The notes beneath the pieces are model-generated. The model did no database searches. It was not told where the DNA came from and saw only the letters and a list, made by a program, of their open reading frames with translations. A stretch of 64,000 nt of DNA from Cohnella silvisoli (GTDB taxonomy: Bacteria > Bacillota > Bacilli > Paenibacillales > Paenibacillaceae), in assembly GCF_021190915.1 (NCBI RefSeq), contig NZ_JAIOAP010000002.1, positions 248,001 through 312,000 on the forward strand, read 5' to 3'. A program made the position numbers and the translations under genes. Positions 43,538 through 50,969 of this stretch are shown here, piece by piece; position 1 is the stretch's first letter; each line of letters starts with the position of its first letter.

Positions 43538-44431
43538 ATGCAATTGTTGAAAACAAACATTACCGTGCCGCTTGAATTCGTCTCGGCGGGGCAATTCATG
43601 ACTGATGTGCCGTGGACGCATTCGCAACGGACGATCGACAGCTTTGAACTGATCATTGGCGTGAAAGGAACGTTGTACATGCAGCAGGAAGAAGAGAAAT
43701 TCGAAGTTCGTCCCGGCGATGTTCTTCTGCTGCTCCCGAACCGCATTCATCAAGGATTTGCCGCAAGCGGCAAAGACAGCTCGTTTTATTGGCTCCACTT
43801 TTTATGCCCGGACGTTTTCCAACTTACCGACGATCAAGGAGTCCGCGAAGAAGTGCATATGCTGCAAACCAATCCGGAATCGCACCGGATCAACACGGCC
43901 ATCTATATCCCTTTATTCTCAACGCCATCGGGCATCGAAAGGTTGAATATTCTATTTCATCAGTTGCTTCACATCGCGTCTTCGGATTATTCGACCCGTT
44001 TAGCAGCCGGATATATGGCAACGTCGCTACTTCTCGAGTTATCGGAACAGACGATATCAGGCCTCCGTACGACCATAGAGCAGACGCCTTCGGACAATAA
44101 CTTGGCGAACATTCTGGAATGGGTGCGCATCCATGCCATAGAACCGATCGGCGTATCGGCGCTTGCAGACAGGTTTAATTACAACAAAGATTATTTGTCG
44201 AGGTTTTTCAAACGGAAAACGGGGATGAATTTACAGGAGTACATCCACGCCTTAAAGCTGTCCATTGCGAAGGATTTACTTGCGCATACTCGCCAAAGCG
44301 TTAAAGAAATCGCCTATGCGGTAGGCATCGGAGATGAGAAGTATTTTATGCGTCTTTTCAAGAAATACGAAAAAATAACGCCCACGGAATTCCGCAAGGC
44401 GTATTATATGACACATATGAACAAACAGTAG
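43538..44431 (+). CDS. AraC-family transcriptional regulator
   Basis: 297 residues: an N-terminal cupin-like ligand domain (about 15-100; VRPGDVLLLLPNRIHQG) and a C-terminal double helix-turn-helix (about 195-293; VKEIAYAVGIGDEKYFMRLFKKYEKITPTEFRK). AAGGAGGG lies 10 nt ahead of the ATG. It is divergent from GH127 copy 3, with 164 nt between, and so probably controls that gene. It resembles the AraC gene at 13620-14519 in size, layout and its placement beside a GH127 gene, suggesting duplicated regulator-enzyme modules. Confidence 0.88.
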   Translation: MQLLKTNITVPLEFVSAGQFMTDVPWTHSQRTIDSFELIIGVKGTLYMQQEEEKFEVRPGDVLLLLPNRIHQGFAASGKDSSFYWLHFLCPDVFQLTDDQGVREEVHMLQTNPESHRINTAIYIPLFSTPSGIERLNILFHQLLHIASSDYSTRLAAGYMATSLLLELSEQTISGLRTTIEQTPSDNNLANILEWVRIHAIEPIGVSALADRFNYNKDYLSRFFKRKTGMNLQEYIHALKLSIAKDLLAHTRQSVKEIAYAVGIGDEKYFMRLFKKYEKITPTEFRKAYYMTHMNKQ

Positions 44432-44459
44432 GGAGTGCTTACGCAGACTAAGCCTATCA

Positions 44460-45818
44460 CTAGCTAACTTGCTTATCCGGTCTTAACCTCTTCGAAAATC
44501 TCAAAAATAGAAAACCGGCGCGAACGGCAACATCAATGGCAATCGATAACCAGACGCCGGCAATTCCCATGCCTAAAGCAACGGACAGAACGTATACGCC
44601 GACAACCCGAATCAACCACATGCCTACGGCAGTACTGTACATCGGACTTTTCGTATCTCCCGCACCTTGCAAAGCCCCGGCCAGAACTAATCCGATAGCC
44701 AGAAAAGGCATGGCGAATGCATCAATTCGCAATGCGGTCGTCACCATCTCGATGACCTCATTCCGATCGGTAAACCAAGCAGCTGCGAATGGTGAAAATA
44801 CAAATAACAAAATCCCTACGAACGACATAAAAGCAACTGCAATTCCCGTTGTCAGCATTCCAAAGCGGTATGCGTCTTCCCGTCGATTCGCCCCTAAATA
44901 TTGCCCGACTAAAGCCGTTGCGGCGATAGCCAATCCATAACCCGGCATGTAGGAAAATATCTCAATGTTGCCAGCAATCGTATGAGCGGCATAAACATCG
45001 GTGCCAAGTCGAACGATCAAGCCAAAGTATAACACTTGACCAAATCGCATGATTAATCTTTCTATTGCGGCTGGGATCGAAAGCTGCAACAAAGGGAGCG
45101 AAACCCCGACCGCTCCTCTCTTTCGGAATGAAAACGAGAGCTTCGACCTTCGAATGCAAACGTAAAGAGCAATCGTTCCGATCGCTCTCGCAATGACGGT
45201 AGCCCATGCTGCTCCGGCGATGCCAAAGCCAGGAGAAACAGACAATCCGAAAATAAGTATATAGTCCAATGCAATGTGAATGACATTAATCCACATGCCT
45301 ACTTTCATCGGCGTTTTCGTATCTCCCGCCGCCCGAAGTATGCTGCCGAAGACCATCATTAAGGAAATGAATATGGAAGGAACCGCAACAATGCGAAAAT
45401 AAACGACCCCATCGGCCAACACCTTTGGTTCTGCTCCCATCAGCCGCAACAACGGCTCGGCAAAGAAAAAGGTAACGACTCCGAATAAAATTCCTAATGT
45501 ACCCGAAATCCAGGTCGATAGTTTGGCAATAGCCTTCGCCTTATCCAAATCGCCGGCTCCGACGCTTATAGCAATCAAGGCCGATGTTCCGGTGCCCATA
45601 GCCATAAAAATAGCAAGATAAATCGCTATAATCGCATTTGTGACGCCGACGGCGGTAACCTCCGCAAGACCGAGCTTAGAAACAAACAAAGTATCCACGA
45701 AACCGACAACTGTCTGCAAAATATTTTCGATCATGGCCGGTACGGCTAATGCAAGAATGATTTTTATTTTTTGTTTATCGGTGGTTTTCCCTTCAGTCAG
45801 TAAAGACAGGATGTCCAC
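44460..45818 (-). CDS. MATE-family multidrug/toxin exporter
   Basis: 452 residues with twelve predicted membrane helices in two related halves, each showing the family pattern (for example GFVDTLFVSKLGLAEVTAVG in the first, and PGYGLAIAATALVGQYLGA at the start of the second). These exporters use proton or sodium gradients to expel organic cations. The start is uncertain: the first in-frame candidate is a GTG only 2 nt after GAGG. It follows the CsoR-like gene by 4 nt and is very probably co-transcribed with it, an unusual partner since CsoR proteins normally control copper ATPases. Confidence 0.87.
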   Translation of the reverse strand: MDILSLLTEGKTTDKQKIKIILALAVPAMIENILQTVVGFVDTLFVSKLGLAEVTAVGVTNAIIAIYLAIFMAMGTGTSALIAISVGAGDLDKAKAIAKLSTWISGTLGILFGVVTFFFAEPLLRLMGAEPKVLADGVVYFRIVAVPSIFISLMMVFGSILRAAGDTKTPMKVGMWINVIHIALDYILIFGLSVSPGFGIAGAAWATVIARAIGTIALYVCIRRSKLSFSFRKRGAVGVSLPLLQLSIPAAIERLIMRFGQVLYFGLIVRLGTDVYAAHTIAGNIEIFSYMPGYGLAIAATALVGQYLGANRREDAYRFGMLTTGIAVAFMSFVGILLFVFSPFAAAWFTDRNEVIEMVTTALRIDAFAMPFLAIGLVLAGALQGAGDTKSPMYSTAVGMWLIRVVGVYVLSVALGMGIAGVWLSIAIDVAVRAGFLFLRFSKRLRPDKQVS

Positions 45819-45822
45819 TTCC

Positions 45823-46113
45823 TCAACGAATATAATTGTCCAGAGCTTTATTAAGATCCGCGATAACCTGATCCTGATTTCCGTGGTGTACGGCGTCTAC
45901 GACGCAACTTTCCAGGTGGTCTTTAAGAAGCAGCTTGGCTGCGTTATCCAGCGCTTTTTGCACGGCGGCGATTTGTAATAATACTTCGGAACAATCTCGT
46001 CCTTTGGCTGTCATTTCTTTCACCGATCGTAGATGTCCTTCAATTCGGGCCAATCGATTAACAATTTGTTTTCTATGCTTGTGATTATGATCATGAGAAT
46101 GCTGATCGCTCAT
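45823..46113 (-). CDS. CsoR/FrmR-family metal-sensing repressor
   Basis: 96 residues, all-helical DUF156 family. The Cu(I)-site pattern of CsoR is complete: Cys41 in GRDCSE, then His66 and Cys70 in DHLESC. The N-terminus is His-rich (HSHDHNHKH), which might add metal binding. The ATG follows GAGGTGG. Two G/C-tract palindromes upstream (46153-46209), one over the promoter spacer, are the expected operators. With the MATE gene it forms a small self-regulated operon. Copper is the best guess for the signal; formaldehyde, persulfide or nickel sensing by relatives cannot be excluded. Confidence 0.87.
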   Translation of the reverse strand: MSDQHSHDHNHKHRKQIVNRLARIEGHLRSVKEMTAKGRDCSEVLLQIAAVQKALDNAAKLLLKDHLESCVVDAVHHGNQDQVIADLNKALDNYIR

Positions 46114-46152
46114 CGTTCTCCACCTCGTTTTTGTACTTTTCGAATATCATAC

Positions 46153-46209
46153 AACCCCCCAGGGGGGTTATTTTTGATTTTCTTAATCATATCCCCCCGG
46201 AGGGGTTAT
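46153..46209. promoter_or_regulatory. Two G/C-tract operators of the CsoR-like repressor
   Basis: AACCCCCCAGGGGGGTT (46153-46169) and TATCCCCCCGGAGGGGTTATG-like sequence (46190-46209) are the C-tract/G-tract palindromes bound by CsoR/RcnR/FrmR-type tetramers. A TATGAT -10 element on the minus strand (46146-46151) places the first operator just upstream of the -10, inside the promoter. Confidence 0.75.
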
Positions 46210-46239
46210 GTAAAGGCAATAATCATGAAACGACAAAAA

Positions 46240-46281
46240 TAGCCACACTTCCCTAACCTATCGGTCGTGGAAATGCGGCTA
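46240..46281 (-). terminator. Terminator of the FtsH-like gene
   Basis: A 13-bp stem with two mismatches (TAGCC...GGCTA) followed on the minus strand by ATTTTTG, 22 nt after the stop codon. Reasonable rho-independent terminator. Confidence 0.65.
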
Positions 46282-46303
46282 ATCGTTAAGATTCCCTTGT
46301 AGA

Positions 46304-47803
46304 TCACGCCGCCTGCTTAAGCAATATTTCGCGTAATTGCTTGCCCGACAACGTTTCTTCACTCACCAATATATCCAAAAGTCCACGGAAGGTTTCCAAT
46401 TTGCTGCCCAGCAGTTCACGCGTCTTACCGGTCAGCTCATTCAGAATTTTCTCGTTTTCCCGCGACCATTGCTCTTGGGTCAACGCTTGCGGATGAATGA
46501 TTCCAAGATCGGACATCCCGGATTCGATTAAGGTTCTCACAATACTCGTCGCTTGTTCAAAATCCCCGCGTGAGCCAGTGCTTCGCCCACCATAGTTTAA
46601 CTCCTCCGCAACGGCACCGCCAAGCGCGATCATAATTTGCTCCTCAAGCACCGTCTGAGTGTACAAATAACGATCTTGCTGCGGATGATGGCGGACGTAC
46701 CCAAGCGCCTGACCGCGCGGTGTCAAAGATACTTGCGCCACGCTCCCGGGACGCACATGCTCTGCGACGATGGCGTGACCGAGCTCATGGATGGCCACTC
46801 TCTCGCGTTCTTCGCGAGTCGTTTCTCGATCCATTCGCTCTCCCATCATCACCTTATCGATAGCCTGCGTCAGATGAGCGGTTTGCACTTTCTCCGATTG
46901 TTCGCGCATCGCATAGATCGCCGCTTCGTTCATGACGCTTTCCAATTGCGCACCGGAAAATCCGAAGGTTTCCTCCGCTACCTTGCCAAGAGATACCCCT
47001 TCATCGATCGGTTTATTTCGCGCATGCAGCCTAAGGATATGCTCTCTTCCCGATTTATCCGGAAGATCGACCTGAATTTGCCTGTCGAACCGACCCGGAC
47101 GAAGCAACGCAGGGTCAAGCAACTCTTTACGGTTGGTCGCGGCGATCAGGAGCACCCGAACGCTCTCGTCCCCTTGCACGCCGTCCATTTCCGTCAACAG
47201 CTGGTTGAGCGTTTGATCATATTCCCTATGCTGTCCGCCGTCTCTCTTGCCGCCAATCCCGTCGATTTCATCGATGAACACGATCGCGCTATCCCGTTTA
47301 AGCTTTACTGCCTGCTGGCGAGCTTCCTTGAACAGGTCGCGGATTCTGCCAGCACCGACACCGACATACATTTCTACGAACTCGCTGCCTGAAGCCGCGA
47401 TGAAAGCGGAATGCGTATGATGGGCCGCCGCTTTGGCAAGCAAAGTTTTACCGGTCCCCGGAGGGCCTGTAAGTAGGATGCCCTTAAGCGGACGAATTCC
47501 CAGCTTCAAAATTTTATCGCGGTGCACGAGAAAATCCAATGCTTCCGTTAATTCGCGTTTCGGTTGATCCTGTCCGCCGATATCCTCGAAGGTTAAATAC
47601 GCTGGCTTCCTTGCAGCCGCCTTTTTTCCGGCCGTGCCCATCGCAAGTCCCCCTCTTTGACGTGCGAATAGGAACAGCGCGCCGAACATCAATAACCCCA
47701 TAACCATGAATGCCGGCGGAAAACCGACGTACAACAAAAATATAAACAATACGATGGCCGCGCCAATCGCTATTTCTTTACCGAATGAACTTATTTTACG
47801 CAT
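46304..47803 (-). CDS. FtsH-like membrane AAA+ metalloprotease
   Basis: 499 residues: two close membrane helices at the N-terminus (about 10-50), an AAA+ ATPase (Walker A GPPGTGKT, Walker B VFIDEID, second-region-of-homology RPGRFDRQIQ) and an M41 peptidase domain with His339-Glu-x2-His343 in IHELGHA. It is shorter than housekeeping FtsH (about 640 residues) and lacks the large extracytoplasmic domain, so it is probably a second, specialised FtsH-type protease of the membrane. Its start overlaps the end of the small membrane-anchored gene upstream by 8 nt, which suggests the two products act together. Confidence 0.88.
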   Translation of the reverse strand: MRKISSFGKEIAIGAAIVLFIFLLYVGFPPAFMVMGLLMFGALFLFARQRGGLAMGTAGKKAAARKPAYLTFEDIGGQDQPKRELTEALDFLVHRDKILKLGIRPLKGILLTGPPGTGKTLLAKAAAHHTHSAFIAASGSEFVEMYVGVGAGRIRDLFKEARQQAVKLKRDSAIVFIDEIDGIGGKRDGGQHREYDQTLNQLLTEMDGVQGDESVRVLLIAATNRKELLDPALLRPGRFDRQIQVDLPDKSGREHILRLHARNKPIDEGVSLGKVAEETFGFSGAQLESVMNEAAIYAMREQSEKVQTAHLTQAIDKVMMGERMDRETTREERERVAIHELGHAIVAEHVRPGSVAQVSLTPRGQALGYVRHHPQQDRYLYTQTVLEEQIMIALGGAVAEELNYGGRSTGSRGDFEQATSIVRTLIESGMSDLGIIHPQALTQEQWSRENEKILNELTGKTRELLGSKLETFRGLLDILVSEETLSGKQLREILLKQAA

Positions 47804-48329
47804 TAGGCCACGCCCCTAACGTTGCAGGCTGGCGAGGAAGAACGACATATTTAGCCGCATCGCCATCCCGCATTGAAATATATACGTTGTTCTCGTCCAT
47901 ATCCGTTGTTACCGTAACGCCGGGAAATTGCTCCGACAGTTTGCCCATCGCATCTCTGATCCCGGAATATTTACGGTTTTCCATCGCTTCGGCCACATCG
48001 AACAAAGCATAGCTCCACGCTTTCTCCAACCGCGCGCTATCTTTCGCGGTAGCCGCCAATTCCAGCTGATTGCCGCCGATCTGGCCCGAGCCATCGCGTT
48101 TAATCAAGCGATATATTTCTCCCAGATTTGCATCAGGCGCAAGCTTAACGCTTATTTTAACGTGTCCGGATGACGTCTCAACCTTCGCGGATTCAACGCC
48201 CGCTATGGAGTTTGCCACTCGGTCTAAAGGTTGTTCAACGCCGTAATGGCGATATGCGAACCATCCGCCGAACAAAATCGCGGCTGACAATGCCGCCGTT
48301 ATCATTATCGGAAGTAATTTCAATTTCAT
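47796..48329 (-). CDS. Small membrane-anchored protein of unknown function
   Basis: 177 residues with one N-terminal membrane helix (about 5-28) and an extracytoplasmic or cytoplasmic alpha/beta region; no family recognised. The open frame extends 22 codons further, but the ATG at 48329 has GGGGGC 9 nt upstream. It overlaps the FtsH-like gene by 8 nt. The short cytoplasmic-type N-terminus and single helix suggest an accessory or adaptor for that protease, which is inference from position only. Confidence 0.65.
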   Translation of the reverse strand: MKLKLLPIMITAALSAAILFGGWFAYRHYGVEQPLDRVANSIAGVESAKVETSSGHVKISVKLAPDANLGEIYRLIKRDGSGQIGGNQLELAATAKDSARLEKAWSYALFDVAEAMENRKYSGIRDAMGKLSEQFPGVTVTTDMDENNVYISMRDGDAAKYVVLPRQPATLGAWPNA

Positions 48330-48452
48330 GCCGCAATGCCCCCTTATATATGAATAATTTGTGTGTGTAGGAATGAACCATTCAACTCGGTACATCTATC
48401 AGTATATCAGGAATTGATAGACGATTCGTTAGATGATCGTTGGTAAAATAAC

Positions 48453-48478
48453 AAAAAAACGCCTAAGCGGCGTTTTTT
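48453..48478. terminator. Bidirectional terminator
   Basis: A short stem AAAACGCC/GGCGTTTT around TAAGC, with an A-run before and a T-run after, lies between the TseB-like gene (stop at 48488) and the 177-residue gene upstream region. It would end transcripts of the minus-strand housekeeping operon. Confidence 0.8.
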
Positions 48479-48487
48479 ATGGTTATG

Positions 48488-49015
48488 TTATTTACTGGAC
48501 AACACAAAGGTTCTTAGTTTCGTTCCATCTTGGAAAGAGTAGAAATCGATCGATTGATGCAGGTGATCCTTCTCGTTCCAATAGCGGATTTCCCATACGG
48601 GCTGATTTTCAAACCATCCGGGGATCGTTCTGATCGGTGCCGCCCCCCCATGCTCCAGAGCGAATTTCGCGGTTATTTGTTTCTCGGACATATTTTCGCT
48701 TACTTTTCGTTTGACGAGCTCTGTTTTGCGTTCCCAGATCATCCAGGCTTGGCCTTCGGAATCCGTGCCGGTTACAACCCACACCGTCTCATCCCATGTA
48801 TGGATGACCGCATCGGTAACCTTCGCTAAACCGCCGCTGTCGAGAGCGATTCGCGTTGCCTTAGTCTCTCCATTGCGATAGTCGGAATCCGCCGAACGGA
48901 CATATAAGACAAAGGAAACGATGACGAATACGATAAATCCGATCAAGACAACAAGCCATCTGACGAGCGAAAGGGACGGTAGCTTCCGTTTTCCTTCACT
49001 GCGGCTCAGATTCAT
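48488..49015 (-). CDS. TseB/YpmB-like membrane protein (DUF5590)
   Basis: 175 residues with one membrane helix (about 19-42) and an extracellular PepSY-like region (from about 80). B. subtilis TseB (YpmB), encoded near dinG, associates with cell-wall synthesis by PBP2A; the same neighbourhood is seen here. The start codon overlaps the upstream deaminase gene by 4 nt. Family recognised from size, topology and synteny, so moderate certainty. Confidence 0.7.
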   Translation of the reverse strand: MNLSRSEGKRKLPSLSLVRWLVVLIGFIVFVIVSFVLYVRSADSDYRNGETKATRIALDSGGLAKVTDAVIHTWDETVWVVTGTDSEGQAWMIWERKTELVKRKVSENMSEKQITAKFALEHGGAAPIRTIPGWFENQPVWEIRYWNEKDHLHQSIDFYSFQDGTKLRTFVLSSK

Positions 49016-50316
49016 CCGCGCAACCTCCGGAAACTGCGTTCCGCTTCCGCTAAAATCTTCTCTTCGTCAAGCGTGAGCAGTTGGCCGTTCCTCAGCAATT
49101 GCTTGCCATCCACCCAAACGTGAACGACGTCGGAGCCTCTTGCGGCATAGGCCAAATGCGAAATATAGTCCGTCCGCGGGACAAAATGAGGCTTATGGAT
49201 CGATAGAGCGATGAAATCCGCTTTCATCCCGGCTTTTAATTGACCCGTTATTCCGTCCAGGCCGATTGAACGGGCTCCATAGACAGTGCCCATCCGCAGC
49301 GCCTCGGCTGCCGGTATGACCGTCGGATCGCCGGAAACGCCTTTATGAATCAAAGCTGCCATCGCTATTTCCTGGAACAAGTCCAAATTGTTGTTGCTTG
49401 CCGCGCTATCCGTACCTAAGGACACCGTAACTCCGGCTTTGAGCAAGTCAGGAACTCTAGCCACGCCGCTCGCAAGCTTCAGGTTGCTTACCGGGTTATG
49501 CGATACGGCGACTTTCCGTTCACCGAGCAGGGCAACTTCCTCGTCCGTTAAATGAACGGCATGCGCCAATAATGTAGGACGGCTGAACATCCCCAGACGA
49601 TCGAGATGCTCAACGGGACGACACCCATAATCCCTAACGTTCTGCTCCACTTCCGCTAACGTTTCGGACATATGGGTATGCATAGGCAAGTCAAGCTCAT
49701 GAGCGGCTTCCACGAATTTAACGATAAAATCCGGCGGGCAAGTATAAGGAGCATGAGGAGAAATCATGACGCTAATGCGACCGTCTGCACCCCCATGCCA
49801 ATCTTTGGCGAATTGGATCGCATCGGCTAGCTTGGCCTTCTGCACGTCCTCCGGACATAATCCGATAACCCCTCTCGTCAAGCTCGCGCGCAATCCGGAC
49901 TTTTCCACGACTTCGGCAACCCGGTCCATATGATCGTACATATCTACGAACGTCGTCGTACCGCTCTTGATCATCTCCGCTGCAGCCAAGGAAGAACCCC
50001 AATACACATCGTCGCCGGTGAATTTAGCTTCCGTAGGCCACATATGGTTTTGCAGCCAATCTTGCAAAGCCAGATCATCCGCCAGTCCACGGAGCAGCGA
50101 CATAGCCGCGTGGCCGTGCGTATTCGTAAGCCCAGGCATGAACAGCAGGCCGGTGCCATCCATAGTTTCAGTAGCGAGAGCAACTTCTTGTTCCGGTGCG
50201 TTCCCTTCGCCTAAAGCTGCAATAAGGCTGCCTTCGATCGCCATCCAGCCTTGATATTGAGCAAGCCGTTCATCCATCGTAACGAAAGTTCCGTTCTTAA
50301 TAAGCAAGCGCGTCAT
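49012..50316 (-). CDS. Amidohydrolase, 5-methylthioadenosine/S-adenosylhomocysteine deaminase type (MtaD-like)
   Basis: 434 residues. Metal-site motifs are present: TNTHGHAAM (HxH), HTHMSET, the conserved His in LLAHAVHLTDEE and the Asp in GTDSAASNN. Proteins of this subgroup deaminate methylthioadenosine, S-adenosylhomocysteine or related adenosines; guanine or cytosine deaminases are other members, and the substrate cannot be fixed from sequence. It overlaps rex by 4 nt and is followed with 4-nt overlap by the TseB-like gene, so these three form an operon with dinG. Confidence 0.85.
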   Translation of the reverse strand: MTRLLIKNGTFVTMDERLAQYQGWMAIEGSLIAALGEGNAPEQEVALATETMDGTGLLFMPGLTNTHGHAAMSLLRGLADDLALQDWLQNHMWPTEAKFTGDDVYWGSSLAAAEMIKSGTTTFVDMYDHMDRVAEVVEKSGLRASLTRGVIGLCPEDVQKAKLADAIQFAKDWHGGADGRISVMISPHAPYTCPPDFIVKFVEAAHELDLPMHTHMSETLAEVEQNVRDYGCRPVEHLDRLGMFSRPTLLAHAVHLTDEEVALLGERKVAVSHNPVSNLKLASGVARVPDLLKAGVTVSLGTDSAASNNNLDLFQEIAMAALIHKGVSGDPTVIPAAEALRMGTVYGARSIGLDGITGQLKAGMKADFIALSIHKPHFVPRTDYISHLAYAARGSDVVHVWVDGKQLLRNGQLLTLDEEKILAEAERSFRRLRG

Positions 50317-50969
50317 AGGTCCCCGTCTCCATCCTTCGATCCTTTAATGTTGTCCATGTAATAGGCCAAGCTGAGAAGCTCAGCGGTGAAATCCGCATGG
50401 TGAATGCGCACCCCGGGCGTAGCCTTAAGCACGACAGGCGCGAAATTCAATATCCCGCGAATACCCGCAGCTACGAATTGATCGGCAACGTTCTGGGCTT
50501 CCGGAGCCGGTACCGTAATAATACCGACCGTTATGCCTAATTCCCGTACCGATGCCGATAATTCCTGCATAGGGCGTACCGTCAGGTGATTGATAAGCGT
50601 CCCCTTCTTGCTCTGGTCCGCATCGAATACCGCGACGATTTTCATATTATCTTTAATGTACATGTTGTAATTGCATAAAGCGCGGCCCAAATTTCCCGTT
50701 CCTACCAGGGCTACATTCATCATCTTATCCAGCTTCAGAATTTGCCGAATTTTCTCAATGAGATAGTCTACGTTATAGCCGACGCCTTTCCGTCCGAACT
50801 CGCCGAAATAAGCTAAGTCTTTACGAATTTGCGCCGGATTCAGGTCCAGCTTCTCGCCGAGGTCCTGGGAGGATACCGTCAATATGTTGCTCAAGCTTAA
50901 TTCGTTAAGAAAACGCAGGTAGATCGGCAGCCTTCTGACGACCGCTTCGGATATTTTCAGTGGCTTCAT
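50313..50969 (-). CDS. rex: Redox-sensing repressor Rex
   Basis: 218 residues: an N-terminal winged helix (ETVSSQDLGEKLDLNPAQIRKDLAYFG-like, about 15-60) and a Rossmann domain with VALVGTGNLGRAL that binds NADH/NAD+. It represses fermentation and anaerobic-respiration genes when NADH is low. The ATG overlaps the stop of dinG by 4 nt, so it is co-transcribed with it. No Rex-type operator (TTGTGAA-N4-TTCACAA) was noticed in the window. Confidence 0.95.
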   Translation of the reverse strand: MKPLKISEAVVRRLPIYLRFLNELSLSNILTVSSQDLGEKLDLNPAQIRKDLAYFGEFGRKGVGYNVDYLIEKIRQILKLDKMMNVALVGTGNLGRALCNYNMYIKDNMKIVAVFDADQSKKGTLINHLTVRPMQELSASVRELGITVGIITVPAPEAQNVADQFVAAGIRGILNFAPVVLKATPGVRIHHADFTAELLSLAYYMDNIKGSKDGDGDL

